Of a DNA stretch of 64,000 nucleotides, positions 7,506 to 14,970 are shown piece by piece (position 1 is the first letter of the stretch; each line of letters begins with the position of its first letter). The stretch is taken from the NCBI GenBank assembly GCA_963704005.1, contig CAVPGJ010000001.1:987590-1051589 (forward strand). Direction: 5' to 3'. The stretch is from AC-32 sp963704005. GTDB taxonomy: Bacteria > Actinomycetota > Thermoleophilia > Gaiellales > Gaiellaceae. The notes beneath the pieces were generated by a model. That model did no database searches and was not told where the DNA came from. It worked only from the letters and a program-made list of their open reading frames with translations. A program made the position numbers and the translations under genes.

Positions 7506-7934
7506 GTGGAACTCGAGTACGCACTCCTTGCTGACGCCGCCCAAGTCTCCGAAGGAAAGACGTACGTCCTCGGCGGCGGCGTCACGATCCTTTGGCGTCA
7601 GCAGTTTCCCGCGCCCCTCGGCGTCGTGCTCGTTGCGCAACTGACCTACCATCGCAGCGAGGCTGACTCGGACCACGATCTACGTGTCCAGGTCATCGAC
7701 GCGGACGGGAACCCTGTGCTTCCTGAGATTCGGGGTGAGATGCATGTGGGCGGCCCGGCTCCCGGGATGCCCGCGAACGTGCCTCTCGGAGTACCGATCT
7801 TGATTCCCTTCCCGCCGCTGCCGGTGCTTCAGCGGCCGGGAGCGTATTCGGTGGATCTCCTGCTGGACGGCCGTCACGTGAAGAGCCTTTCGTTCGCGGT
7901 TGCACACCCTCCCGCACAAGCACTCGGAGAGTGA
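7506..7934 (+). CDS. DUF6941-like protein
   Basis: 142 residues with no signal peptide. The N-terminus LEYALLADAAQVSEGKTYVL, followed by GGGVTILWRQQFP, matches my memory of the DUF6941 pattern (a soluble beta-sandwich of unknown function). The Pro-rich C-terminal part ends in a final beta pair (YSVDLLLDGRHVKSLSFAV). Cargo gene of the element. GTG start at 7506. The family assignment is from memory and the function is unknown. Confidence 0.6.
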   Translation: MELEYALLADAAQVSEGKTYVLGGGVTILWRQQFPAPLGVVLVAQLTYHRSEADSDHDLRVQVIDADGNPVLPEIRGEMHVGGPAPGMPANVPLGVPILIPFPPLPVLQRPGAYSVDLLLDGRHVKSLSFAVAHPPAQALGE

Positions 7935-7958
7935 CGGCGCGGGGCGTCGATCTCCCCC

Positions 7959-8219
7959 GTGCGCATCGACCGCCTCCATATCTCATGGGATGCCGCCCAG
8001 CACCTCTGGGAGAGGCACAAGCTGGAGACGATCGAGGTGCATGAGGCCTTCCAGGATGCCGGCCGGCGGAAGACCATTTACCGAGGCCCCACCAGCCGCG
8101 ACGGCAGCAGGACCTACATTGCTCGGGGTCGAACGAGCGCTGGTAAGCGGCTGTGGATCCTGGTGAAATACCGCTCCAAGGGGATGGCTAGCCTTATCAC
8201 CGCACGGGAAGATAGGTAG
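7959..8219 (+). CDS. BrnT-like toxin
   Basis: 86 residues. The pattern W-D-A...HLWERH, an E-V-x-E-A helix, IYRGPTSRDGSRTYIARGRT and the terminal LITARE resembles the compact ribonuclease toxin BrnT, which ends in ITAR(D/E). The next gene begins one base after its stop and looks like the antitoxin, matching the toxin-first order of brnTA. GTG start. Assignment rests on pattern and gene pair, without alignment. Confidence 0.6.
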   Translation: MRIDRLHISWDAAQHLWERHKLETIEVHEAFQDAGRRKTIYRGPTSRDGSRTYIARGRTSAGKRLWILVKYRSKGMASLITAREDR

Positions 8220-8220
8220 C

Positions 8221-8448
8221 GTGAAGTCCGAAATGCCCGAGCAGTTCCCACACTTCGACTCGGACGACGAAATGAAAGAGTGGTTCGAGACGGCAAACCT
8301 GTCGGAGTACGCTCTCGACAGGGCTCTCGAATTCGTCGTGGCCAGCCACGTCGAACTCTCGGTCGGCGACGAGCCAGCAAGTCCCGGCAGCTCGACGGCT
8401 GGCCAGACAGGCACGTTGCGCGACCCTGTTCGCCTAGTTAGCGGATAG
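8221..8448 (+). CDS. BrnA/CopG-like antitoxin partner
   Basis: 75 residues. The segment FPHFDSDDEMKEWFETANLS resembles the N-terminal toxin-binding part of CopG-type antitoxins such as BrnA. The C-terminal 30 residues do not show a clear ribbon-helix-helix and run into the att region, so the end may have been altered by integration. GTG start one base after the toxin stop. Confidence 0.5.
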   Translation: MKSEMPEQFPHFDSDDEMKEWFETANLSEYALDRALEFVVASHVELSVGDEPASPGSSTAGQTGTLRDPVRLVSG

Positions 8449-8518
8449 TTAGTCAGCGCAGAGCGGCTACTCACGCCGAGGCTCACTTAGTCCGCACGTG
8501 ACCAGTCGCGCCCGAACG

Positions 8519-8545
8519 GTGCAGACCCCGGTGCATACCTCGGCG
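8519..8545 (+). repeat. 27-nt direct repeat near the right end
   Basis: Identical to 3301-3327 over 27 bases and 24 bases before the right att core. Candidate integrase or Xis arm site. Confidence 0.6.
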
Positions 8546-8569
8546 GGAAACTAGCCCCATTTGCAGGGA

Positions 8570-8591
8570 GGTTCGAATCCCGTATGCGCCT
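8570..8591 (+). other. Right attachment site (displaced tRNA-Glu 3' end)
   Basis: 22 bases identical to the end of tRNA-Glu at 3201-3222. Only the T loop and acceptor 3' strand are present, so this is not a second tRNA gene. Confidence 0.88.
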
Positions 8592-8622
8592 CTCGTTCAT
8601 GCGCTGCCAGGCGGAGGAGCCA

Positions 8623-8695
8623 AGCGGACGACGGGGATCGAACCCGCGACCCTCAGCTTGGGAAGCTGATGCTCTACCAACTGAGCTACGTCCGC
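8623..8695 (-). tRNA. tRNA-Gly (CCC)
   Basis: On the minus strand GCGGACG pairs with CGTCCGC. The anticodon stem TCAGC/GCTGA encloses TTCCCAA, giving anticodon CCC. The T loop reads GGTTCGATCCC. CCA is not encoded. Confidence 0.92.
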
Positions 8696-8766
8696 GTCGC
8701 ACGCGATTCTAGCCGAGTCCGAAACTGGGACTTTCGCGCCGGCCGCGGCGCAGGCACGCTCGAGAG

Positions 8767-9276
8767 ATGCGTCGCCCGGCCGTCGTCCTCGCCCTCTTCC
8801 TGGCCTGCTGCACGGCCGCATGCAGCCTCCGGCGCCAGGTCTCCCTGCCCTCGCCCTACTGCCGCGGCGGCAACCCACTCGCCGGCGTCTACCACCCGCA
8901 GCGGCTGCGGGTGAAGAGCCGCTGCCGGATCGCCATCGGCACCGTCGACAAGGTCAAGTTCGAGGCCTTCGACGGAGACGTCCACGTCGACCTCCAGCCC
9001 GACCCGGGCTACGAGCACTTGCTCGCCCATGACGGCCAGAGCCTCGTCGTCGAGATCATCCCGCAGGACCGTTCCCGCGTCGCCGTGCCCGCCGAGGGCG
9101 CGCGGATCGAGGTCGCCGGCCCCTGGGTCGAAGACTCCAAGCACGGCTGGAACGAGATCCACCCGGCCTGGTGGGTGAGCGCCGGCACGATCGAGCCCGC
9201 GAGCGCCGAGGAGCTGCGCCGCGTCCAGCTCCTGCTCCAGGGCGTCGAAGGGGCGGCCGAAGAGGACGACGGCTGA
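8767..9276 (+). CDS. Putative lipoprotein with an OB-like domain
   Basis: 169 residues. The N-terminal hydrophobic segment ends in ACCTAAC, compatible with a lipobox. The mature part contains a beta-rich section (about 48-125) ending in a GPWVEDSKHGWNEIHP motif, a pattern seen in small secreted OB-fold proteins of unknown role. The acidic C-terminus is probably disordered. It sits between tRNA-Gly and the aldolase with 43 bases to the latter. No enzyme function is claimed. Confidence 0.6.
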   Translation: MRRPAVVLALFLACCTAACSLRRQVSLPSPYCRGGNPLAGVYHPQRLRVKSRCRIAIGTVDKVKFEAFDGDVHVDLQPDPGYEHLLAHDGQSLVVEIIPQDRSRVAVPAEGARIEVAGPWVEDSKHGWNEIHPAWWVSAGTIEPASAEELRRVQLLLQGVEGAAEEDDG

Positions 9277-9319
9277 CGACGGCTGGGCCATAATCACCCC
9301 AGCGACCGAAAGGGGAGCC

Positions 9320-10339
9320 ATGGGAGCCGAACTCCACCAGACAGCGAAGGCGCTCGTCGCCGAGGGGAAAGGGATCCTCGCCGCCGACGAGAGCACCAGC
9401 ACGATCAAGAAGCGCTTCGACTCGATCGACCTCGAGTCGACCGAGGACACCCGCCGCGCCTACCGCGAGCTGCTGTTCACGACTCCGGGCGTCGAGGAGT
9501 ACATCAGCGGCGTGATCCTCTACGACGAGACGATCCGGCAGAGCGCCTCGGACGGCACCCCGTTTCCGAAGCTGCTGGCCGAGCGCGGGATCATCCCCGG
9601 GATCAAGGTCGACCTGGGCGCCAGGCCGCTCGCGCTGGCCGAAGGCGAGACGATCACCGAAGGGCTCGACGGGCTCCGCGAGCGGTTCGCGGAGTACTAC
9701 GAGCTCGGCGCGCGCTTCAGCAAGTGGCGCGCGACCTACTCGATCGACGACGAGCGGCCGAGCGACTACTGCGTCTGGGCGAACGCCCACGCGCTCGCCC
9801 GCTACGCCACGCTCTCGCAGGAGGCCGGGATCGTGCCGATCGTCGAGCCCGAGGTGCTGATGGACGGCGACCACTCGCTCGAGCAGGCGGCGAGGGCGAC
9901 GGGCCGCGCCCAGCAGGCGCTGTTCACCGAGCTGCACGACCAGCGCGTCGACCTCTACGGGACGGTCCTGAAGCCGAACATGGTCCTGAGCGGCTACGAG
10001 GCGAGCGACCGCGCCGGGATCGACGAGGTGGCCGAGGCGACCGTCGACGTCCTCACCCGCCACGTGCCGGCGGCGGTGCCGGGGATCGTCTTCCTCTCCG
10101 GCGGCCAGACCGACGAGGACGCGACCGCGCACCTGAACGCGATGAACGCCCACGGGCAGCATCCGTGGGAGCTGTCGTTCTCGTACGGTCGAGCCCTCCA
10201 GGCGCCGGCGATCAAGGCCTGGGGCGGCGACCCCGCCAACGTCGAGGAGGGGCAGAAGGCGTTCTACCGCCGCGCGAAGTTCAACAGCGCAGCGCGCACC
10301 GGCTCCTACGCCCCCGAGATGGAGGCTGCCGCCGTCTAG
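9320..10339 (+). CDS. Class I fructose-bisphosphate aldolase
   Basis: 339 residues, the size of the Schiff-base class I enzymes best known from animals and plants. Diagnostic segments are GKGILAADESTSTIKKRF near the N-terminus, ARFSKWRATYSI mid-protein, EPEVLMDGDH, and TVLKPNMVL with the lysine expected to form the Schiff base. It interconverts fructose-1,6-bisphosphate with dihydroxyacetone phosphate and glyceraldehyde-3-phosphate in the cytosol. RBS GGGGAG precedes ATG 9320. It converges on the 10336-10755 gene with a four-base overlap. GlpX on the opposite strand nearby acts on the same bisphosphate. Confidence 0.95.
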   Translation: MGAELHQTAKALVAEGKGILAADESTSTIKKRFDSIDLESTEDTRRAYRELLFTTPGVEEYISGVILYDETIRQSASDGTPFPKLLAERGIIPGIKVDLGARPLALAEGETITEGLDGLRERFAEYYELGARFSKWRATYSIDDERPSDYCVWANAHALARYATLSQEAGIVPIVEPEVLMDGDHSLEQAARATGRAQQALFTELHDQRVDLYGTVLKPNMVLSGYEASDRAGIDEVAEATVDVLTRHVPAAVPGIVFLSGGQTDEDATAHLNAMNAHGQHPWELSFSYGRALQAPAIKAWGGDPANVEEGQKAFYRRAKFNSAARTGSYAPEMEAAAV

Positions 10340-10755
10340 CGCAGGAGCTTGCCGTTCGGCCGGACGAGGAGCCAGCGGCCGCCGAACTCAACGGCGTTCT
10401 GGCAGCGGATCACACCGGGGCCGGTGTCGCCGACGTAGTAGTAAAGCGGCCGCCCCGCGTAGGTGACCTGCCGCCGGCCGTTCCTGCGCTTCACCGTCCC
10501 GAGCAGCGACGCCTTCAGGCCCTTGCCGACTCGCAACGTCCCCTTCCGGGCGAAGTACGGCGGCCAGCGCTTCGCGCACTCGCCGTAGCAGGCGCTGCGC
10601 CTGTGGTCACGCGTGAACGCGTAGAGAACGTAGCCCCGTCCGTCAAAGACTGCCCTCCCGTAGCTCGACGAGTGCGCGGTCAGCGCGGGCTTGCCAGCGC
10701 CGAGCGCGACAGGCGCCAACAGCGCGGCGGCCGTCACGGCGAGCAGAAGCTTCAT
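10336..10755 (-). CDS. Secreted DUF/Lipoprotein_15-type protein
   Basis: 139 residues with a signal peptide (about 1-20). The mature chain carries two repeats of the PF03640-like motif: VLYAFTRDHRRSACYGECAK followed by RWPPY, and VTYAGRPLYYYVGDTGPGVI. The CxxxCxxxWPP pattern with paired cysteines is typical of this extracytoplasmic family of unknown function. Its stop overlaps that of the aldolase on the other strand (convergent). Confidence 0.78.
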   Translation of the reverse strand: MKLLLAVTAAALLAPVALGAGKPALTAHSSSYGRAVFDGRGYVLYAFTRDHRRSACYGECAKRWPPYFARKGTLRVGKGLKASLLGTVKRRNGRRQVTYAGRPLYYYVGDTGPGVIRCQNAVEFGGRWLLVRPNGKLLR

Positions 10756-10784
10756 GCGGGTCTGTCTCGTGGGCGGCGAAGGCG

Positions 10785-11807
10785 TTACGGGCGGTATTCG
10801 CGGCCCGAGAAGCGCTCGAGCTTGTCGAAGGCGTGCGTCGCTTCGATCCGGCGCACCGTCCCCGAGCGCGAGCGCATCACGATCGAGTCGGTGATCGCCC
10901 CCTCCGGCGTGTAGCGCACGCCGCGCAGGAGCGCGCCGGTCGTGACGCCGGTAGCCGCAACGAAGACGTCGTCGCCGGAGACGAGTTCGTCGGTGGTCAG
11001 CACGCGGTCGGGGTCGAGCCCGGCGTCGACGATCTGCTGCCGTTCGTCGTCGTCACGCGGCCAGAGCTTGCCCAGCACGCCGCCGCCGACGCACTTGAGC
11101 GCGGCCGCGGCGATCACGCCCTCCGGCGTCCCGCCGATCCCCATCAGCAGGTCGACCCCGGTCGAGGGCTGCGCCGCAGCGATCGCGGGCGCGACGTCGC
11201 CGTCCGGGATCAGGAGCACCTTGGCGCCGACCTCGCGCAGTGCCTCGACGAGCCCCTCGTGCCGGTCGCGCTCGAGCACGACCACCGAGACCTCGCTCGG
11301 CTTCTTCCCCTTGGCGCGCGCCACGCGCTCGACGTTCTCGCGCGGCGGCGCCTCGATGTCGACGAGCTCGATCGACTCGGGCCCGCAGGCGATCTTGTCC
11401 ATGTAGACGGCGGCTCCGGGGAAGAACATCGTCCCCCTCTCGGCGACAGCGATCACCGCGATCGCGTTCGGCTGGCCCTTGGCGGTCAGGCGCGTGCCCT
11501 CGAGCGGGTCGACCGCCACGTCCACCTCCGGGCCGGTTCCCTCGCCGACCTCCTCGCCGTTGAAGAGCATCGGCGCCTTGTCCTTCTCGCCCTCGCCGAT
11601 GACGACGACCCCTGCCATCCGCACCGTGTCGAGCATCGCGCGCATGCCGTCGACCGCCGCCTGGTCGGCCGACTCCTTGTCGCCGCGGCCGATCCAGCGG
11701 CCGGCGCCCATCGCCGCCGCCTCGGTCACGCGGACGAGCTCGAGCGCGAGGTTTCGGTCAGGCGCCCGCGCCGAGGGCTCCGCGACCGACGCTTCGGGAC
11801 GCGCCAT
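10785..11807 (-). CDS. glpX: Fructose-1,6-bisphosphatase class II
   Basis: 340 residues. It matches GlpX: RNLALELVRVTEAAA at the start, ADQAAVDGMR, a metal site VVIGEGEKDKAPML, a DPLEGT motif, and later LMGIGGTPEGVIAA. It hydrolyses fructose-1,6-bisphosphate to fructose-6-phosphate with a divalent metal in gluconeogenesis. argS begins its sequence upstream on the same strand (gap about ten bases), so both may share a transcript. Family length is normal. Confidence 0.94.
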   Translation of the reverse strand: MARPEASVAEPSARAPDRNLALELVRVTEAAAMGAGRWIGRGDKESADQAAVDGMRAMLDTVRMAGVVVIGEGEKDKAPMLFNGEEVGEGTGPEVDVAVDPLEGTRLTAKGQPNAIAVIAVAERGTMFFPGAAVYMDKIACGPESIELVDIEAPPRENVERVARAKGKKPSEVSVVVLERDRHEGLVEALREVGAKVLLIPDGDVAPAIAAAQPSTGVDLLMGIGGTPEGVIAAAALKCVGGGVLGKLWPRDDDERQQIVDAGLDPDRVLTTDELVSGDDVFVAATGVTTGALLRGVRYTPEGAITDSIVMRSRSGTVRRIEATHAFDKLERFSGREYRP

Positions 11808-11817
11808 GGGCTCGATC

Positions 11818-13341
11818 CTACATCCGGTCTGGGGCTTCCACCCCGACGAGACCGAGGCAGCGGGCGATTACCGACTGGGTCGCCCGGCAGAGGCCGAGCC
11901 GGAAGGCCTGCGCCTCGCTCTCGAGCACGCGGTGATGGTGGTAGAAGCGGTGGAAGTCGTCGGCGACGCGGATCGCGTAGTTCGGGACGCCCTGCGGCCC
12001 GCGCCTCTCGGCGGCCTCGGCCGCCACCCCCGGAAACTCGGCGAGCCGCTTGACCAGGTCGCGTTCCTCGGGCTCAGGCGCGCGACCTTGTAACACAGTG
12101 TTACTTGGAGCTCCGGCGGCGTTGCGGAGGATGCCTGCGATCCGGGCGTGCGCGTACTGGACGTAGTACACCGGGTTCTTCTCCGAGCGCTCGGCGGCCA
12201 GGTCGACGTCGATCTCGATCGCCTGGTCGGGCCCCCGGTTGGCGAGGTACCAGCGCGCCGCGTCGACGCCGACCTCGTTGATGAAGTCGTCGAGAAAGAC
12301 GACGTCGCCGCGCCGCTTGGACATCGTCGCCTGGCGGCCGCCGCTCGTCAGGTGGACGAGCTGGTAGATCAGCACCTCGATGCGGTCCGGGTCGTAGCCG
12401 AGCATCCTGGCGATCGCCGCGTACCACTTGCGGGTGCCGTGGTGGTCGGCGCCGAGCACGTAGATCGCCCGATCGAAGCCGCGCTCGAGCTTGTCGACGA
12501 GGTAGACGACGTCGGCCGCGCGGTAGGTCGGTGCCCCGCCCTGTTCGGCCGAGCGGATCAGCACGCGGTCCTGGTCGTCGCCGTACGCGGACGAGCGCGC
12601 CCACAGCGCCCCGTCGCGCTCGTAGGTGTCGAGCCGCGGAAGGAACTCCGGCAGCCGCGTCTCGAGCTCGCTCTGCAGCGCCCAGGAGTCGAAGTGGATC
12701 CGGAACCGCTCGAGCGTCGCCTCGATCTGCTGCAGCATCGCCGCGACCGGATCGCCCTCGGCGCGCGCAAGCTCGGCGACGTACTCGCCGCGGTAGCCGT
12801 CCTCGGGCGGCTCCTCTCCGCCCCGGATCGCGTCGACCGAGGCGCGGAAGCGCTCGACCTGGGCGCCGGAGTCGTTGTAGTAGTACTCGCACTCGACCTC
12901 CTGGCCCGCGAACGCGAGCAGGCGCGCGACCGAGTCCCCGATCGCGCCGTTGCGCGCCGACGCGACCGTGAGCGGGCCGGTCGGGTTGGCGGAGACCATC
13001 TCGACCTGCACACGCTCCCGCGGCTCCGCCCAGCCGGCGCCGTAGTCCGCGCCCGCGTCGAGGATCTCGCCGAGGGCCTCCTCGAACCACGACGGAGCGA
13101 GCCAGAGGTTGACGAAACCGGGGCCGGCGACCTCGGCGCGCTCGACCTCCTCGAGGCCGGTCGCCGCGGGCACCAGCTCCTCGGCCAGCTCGCGCGGCGT
13201 CTGCCCGCGCGCGGGTGCGACCTTCAGCGCGACGTTGGTCGCGTAGTCGCCGTGCGCCGGGTCGCTCGGGCGCTCGAGCTCGACCGGAGCCCCGGCGAGC
13301 TCGGAGAGGCGGGCCTCGAGCCGGTCGAGTGACCTAGGCAC
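11818..13341 (-). CDS. argS: Arginyl-tRNA synthetase with a variant HIGH motif
   Basis: 507 residues, on the short side for ArgS. An N-terminal Add1-like segment (about 1-85) precedes the catalytic domain with SANPTGPLTVASARNGAIGD at 117-136, where the usual L-H-V-G-H histidines are replaced by T-V-A-S (125-128). ATMSKRRGD near 340 serves as the KMSK loop. The ALP anticodon-binding C-terminal domain contains VQYAHARIAGILR and ends with LGLVGVEAPDRM, as in real ArgS. The start is a GTG inside the hairpin of repeat copy 2. A 26-nt palindromic repeat is read as PSNTVLQG within the coding region (12085-12110). Identification is firm; catalytic competence of the altered motif is unproven. Confidence 0.9.
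   Translation of the reverse strand: MPRSLDRLEARLSELAGAPVELERPSDPAHGDYATNVALKVAPARGQTPRELAEELVPAATGLEEVERAEVAGPGFVNLWLAPSWFEEALGEILDAGADYGAGWAEPRERVQVEMVSANPTGPLTVASARNGAIGDSVARLLAFAGQEVECEYYYNDSGAQVERFRASVDAIRGGEEPPEDGYRGEYVAELARAEGDPVAAMLQQIEATLERFRIHFDSWALQSELETRLPEFLPRLDTYERDGALWARSSAYGDDQDRVLIRSAEQGGAPTYRAADVVYLVDKLERGFDRAIYVLGADHHGTRKWYAAIARMLGYDPDRIEVLIYQLVHLTSGGRQATMSKRRGDVVFLDDFINEVGVDAARWYLANRGPDQAIEIDVDLAAERSEKNPVYYVQYAHARIAGILRNAAGAPSNTVLQGRAPEPEERDLVKRLAEFPGVAAEAAERRGPQGVPNYAIRVADDFHRFYHHHRVLESEAQAFRLGLCRATQSVIARCLGLVGVEAPDRM
12085..12110. repeat. Palindromic repeat (GTAACAC-A-GTGTTAC) within argS
   Basis: 26 bases beginning ACCTTGTAACACAGTGTT are identical to 33025-33050. They lie in frame inside argS between the catalytic and anticodon-binding parts. 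The core is a 15-base palindrome with one central base. Confidence 0.7.
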
Positions 13342-13407
13342 CGCTTGCGGTGCCGCCCTCAGAACGAGTGGGCTCCGCCCGCTCGTTCGTCTGAAATGAC
13401 CGGTCGA
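13337..13407 (+). repeat. Dispersed two-hairpin repeat, copy 2
   Basis: Hairpin GGCACCGC-TT-GCGGTGCC, then CCTCAGAACGAGTGGGCTCC continuing GCCCGCTCGTTCGTCTG, then AAATGACCGGTCG. The first hairpin includes the argS GTG on the other strand. Confidence 0.8.
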
Positions 13408-13433
13408 TCCTGCTGAGCTCTTTCATAAGCGCT

Positions 13434-14459
13434 CTAAGCAATGACTTCACCGGGCGGGAAGAGCTCCTCGAGCCGGCGCAGCTCGTCGGGCGTGCCGGCC
13501 GCGATGATCACGTCGCCCGCGCCGAGCACGGCATCCGGAGTCGGAGTGGTGTCGAAGGTCCCGTCGTGCTTGCGGAGCGCGACGACGATCGCACCGGTCA
13601 CCTCGCGGATGCGCAGGCCGCGGATCGACTCGCCGGCGTTCTCGGTGTCACCGACCTCGATCTCCTCGAAGCGCAGCTCCGGGCCGCCGTGGGTGGAGAC
13701 GATGTCGAGGAAGGCCGCCACCTGCGGGCGCAGCACGAGCTTCGCCATCTCCTTCCCCGCGGTCGAGTAGGGCTGGACGACGCGGTCCGCGCCGGCGAGG
13801 CGGAGCTTCCTTCCAGCGTCCTCGTCGGAGGCGCGGGCGACGATCAGCAGGTCGGGCCGGGCTGCGCGCGCGGAGAGCGTGATGTAGAGGTTGTCAGCGT
13901 CGGAGTCCGAAGAGGCGACCAGGCCGCGGGCCCGCTCGATGCCGGCCGCAACCAGGTCCTCGTCCTCGGTGCCCGTTCCCTCGATGAAGAGGTCGCCGGC
14001 CTCTCGCGCCGCCTCGAGCGCGCTGGCGCTGAAGTCGAGCACGACGTACTCCTCGCCGGACTCGCGGAACTCCCCGGCCACGCGCCGGCCGACGCGGCCG
14101 TAGCCGCAGATGATGATGTGCCCGCTCAGCCGCTCGATCGCGCGTCGCCTCCTCCGCTCTGCCAGCACGCCCGTGAGGACGCCGCCCGCGATCCCCTCGA
14201 CGAGGATCGTGGCCACGTACGCAAAGATAGTCAGGCCGGCGAGCACGAGCAGGATCGAGACGATTCGCGCCGAGTCGTTTGTCGGCACCGTGTCCAGGCC
14301 GGTGAGTGAGACCGTGACGATCGAGCGGTAAAACGCCTGCAGCCACCCCTCGTCGAGCGTCTCATGGAAGGCGACGGTTCCGGCGGCAACGAGAAGCACC
14401 ACTCCTGCGACCGCATAGCCCAGCCGGCGCGGAGTTAACGAGTCTCTCACGCTGTCCAT
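13434..14459 (-). CDS. Two-helix ion channel with RCK (TrkA-N/TrkA-C) domains
   Basis: 341 residues from ATG 14459. Two transmembrane segments (about 12-31 and 65-90) flank a pore region YRSIVTVSLTGLDTVP; the selectivity loop reads TVSLTGLD (49-56) in place of TVGYGD. The cytosolic part begins IIICGYGRVGRRVA, a Rossmann nucleotide-binding RCK domain, and ends with a TrkA-C domain (IRGLRIREVTGAIVVALRKH). By family it is a ligand-gated K+ channel-like protein; the ion selectivity of the altered filter cannot be predicted. The frame is open upstream through repeat copy 3, which I exclude from the coding region. Confidence 0.82.
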   Translation of the reverse strand: MDSVRDSLTPRRLGYAVAGVVLLVAAGTVAFHETLDEGWLQAFYRSIVTVSLTGLDTVPTNDSARIVSILLVLAGLTIFAYVATILVEGIAGGVLTGVLAERRRRRAIERLSGHIIICGYGRVGRRVAGEFRESGEEYVVLDFSASALEAAREAGDLFIEGTGTEDEDLVAAGIERARGLVASSDSDADNLYITLSARAARPDLLIVARASDEDAGRKLRLAGADRVVQPYSTAGKEMAKLVLRPQVAAFLDIVSTHGGPELRFEEIEVGDTENAGESIRGLRIREVTGAIVVALRKHDGTFDTTPTPDAVLGAGDVIIAAGTPDELRRLEELFPPGEVIA

Positions 14460-14477
14460 TCTGTCGGAGGGCGGGTC

Positions 14478-14546
14478 GACTGGTCGTTTCAGACGGACAC
14501 CCGTGCAAAGCCCGGGTGTCCTGAAGCGGCATCGCAAGCGACGCCT
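14478..14546 (-). repeat. Dispersed two-hairpin repeat, copy 3
   Basis: Read on the minus strand: GGCGTCGCTTGCGATGCC, CGCTTCAGGACACCCGGGCT, TTGCACGGGTGTCCGTCTGAAACGACC. It lies between the divergent channel and DUF3467 genes. Confidence 0.82.
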
Positions 14547-14568
14547 TGGCACCTAGTATCCTCGACGT

Positions 14569-14868
14569 ATGGAAGGCGAAGGCGAGGAGCGCCAGCTCAA
14601 CATCCATCTCGACCCGGAGAACCTGGCCGGGGTCTACGCGAACTTCGCCAACATCAGCTTCTCGGACTACGAGTTCACGATCACCTTCGCGCGGATCGAC
14701 CACGAGGTCGAGGAGGGCGACGTGCCGGGCGTGGTCGTCTCGCGCGTGAACATGTCGACGCGCTTCATGCGCGAGCTGCTGGACGCGATGAACGACTCGT
14801 GGTCGAAGTGGTCGTCGCGCGAGGGGATCCGCAACCTCCCGGAGACGAACGAGGGCGACTCGACCTAG
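14569..14868 (+). CDS. DUF3467 family protein
   Basis: 99 residues, typical length for the family. DPENLAGVYANFANISFSDY is followed by EFTITFARI, and SRVNMSTRFMRELLDAMND matches the conserved second half. Small, soluble and beta-rich; function unknown in the literature as I recall it. ATG start; placed between two copies of the dispersed repeat. Confidence 0.82.
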   Translation: MEGEGEERQLNIHLDPENLAGVYANFANISFSDYEFTITFARIDHEVEEGDVPGVVVSRVNMSTRFMRELLDAMNDSWSKWSSREGIRNLPETNEGDST

Positions 14869-14892
14869 AGCGGAGGTGGTGATCTCAGTCGT

Positions 14893-14967
14893 GTCGACCG
14901 GTCAATTCAGACGGACACACGGGCAAAGTCCGTGCGTCCTGACGGCGGCGTCGCAAGCGACGCCTTA
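14893..14967 (-). repeat. Dispersed two-hairpin repeat, copy 4
   Basis: Minus strand: GGCGTCGCTTGCGACGCCGC, CGTCAGGACGCACGGACTTT, GCCCGTGTGTCCGTCTGAATTGACCGGTC. The first hairpin ends three bases before the GTG of the VOC-family gene. Confidence 0.85.
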
Positions 14968-14970
14968 GGC

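Larger units (their letters stand above)
3201..8591. mobile_element. Integrative element inserted in tRNA-Glu (about 5.4 kb)
   Basis: Bounded by a perfect 22-nt direct repeat of the tRNA-Glu 3' end (3201-3222 and 8570-8591). It contains an intact tyrosine integrase, two excisionase-like proteins, two toxin-antitoxin-like pairs and secreted orphans. Identical 27-nt repeats lie just inside both ends. Part of it (about 3450-4520) looks less GC-rich and codon-biased than its neighbours. There are no conjugation, capsid or replication genes, so it is a minimal integrative island, a satellite or a decayed phage remnant. Att repeats plus integrase give strong support; whether it is still mobile is unknown. 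Confidence 0.88.

Noticed and set aside
8570..8591. Second tRNA-Glu gene
   Set aside because: Only the T loop and 3' acceptor strand are present; it is the att duplication made by integration.
13342..13433. Repeat copies as ordinary intrinsic terminators
   Set aside because: The hairpins are strong but not followed by T-runs, and copies also occur before genes and within coding ends, so terminator action is not the general explanation.
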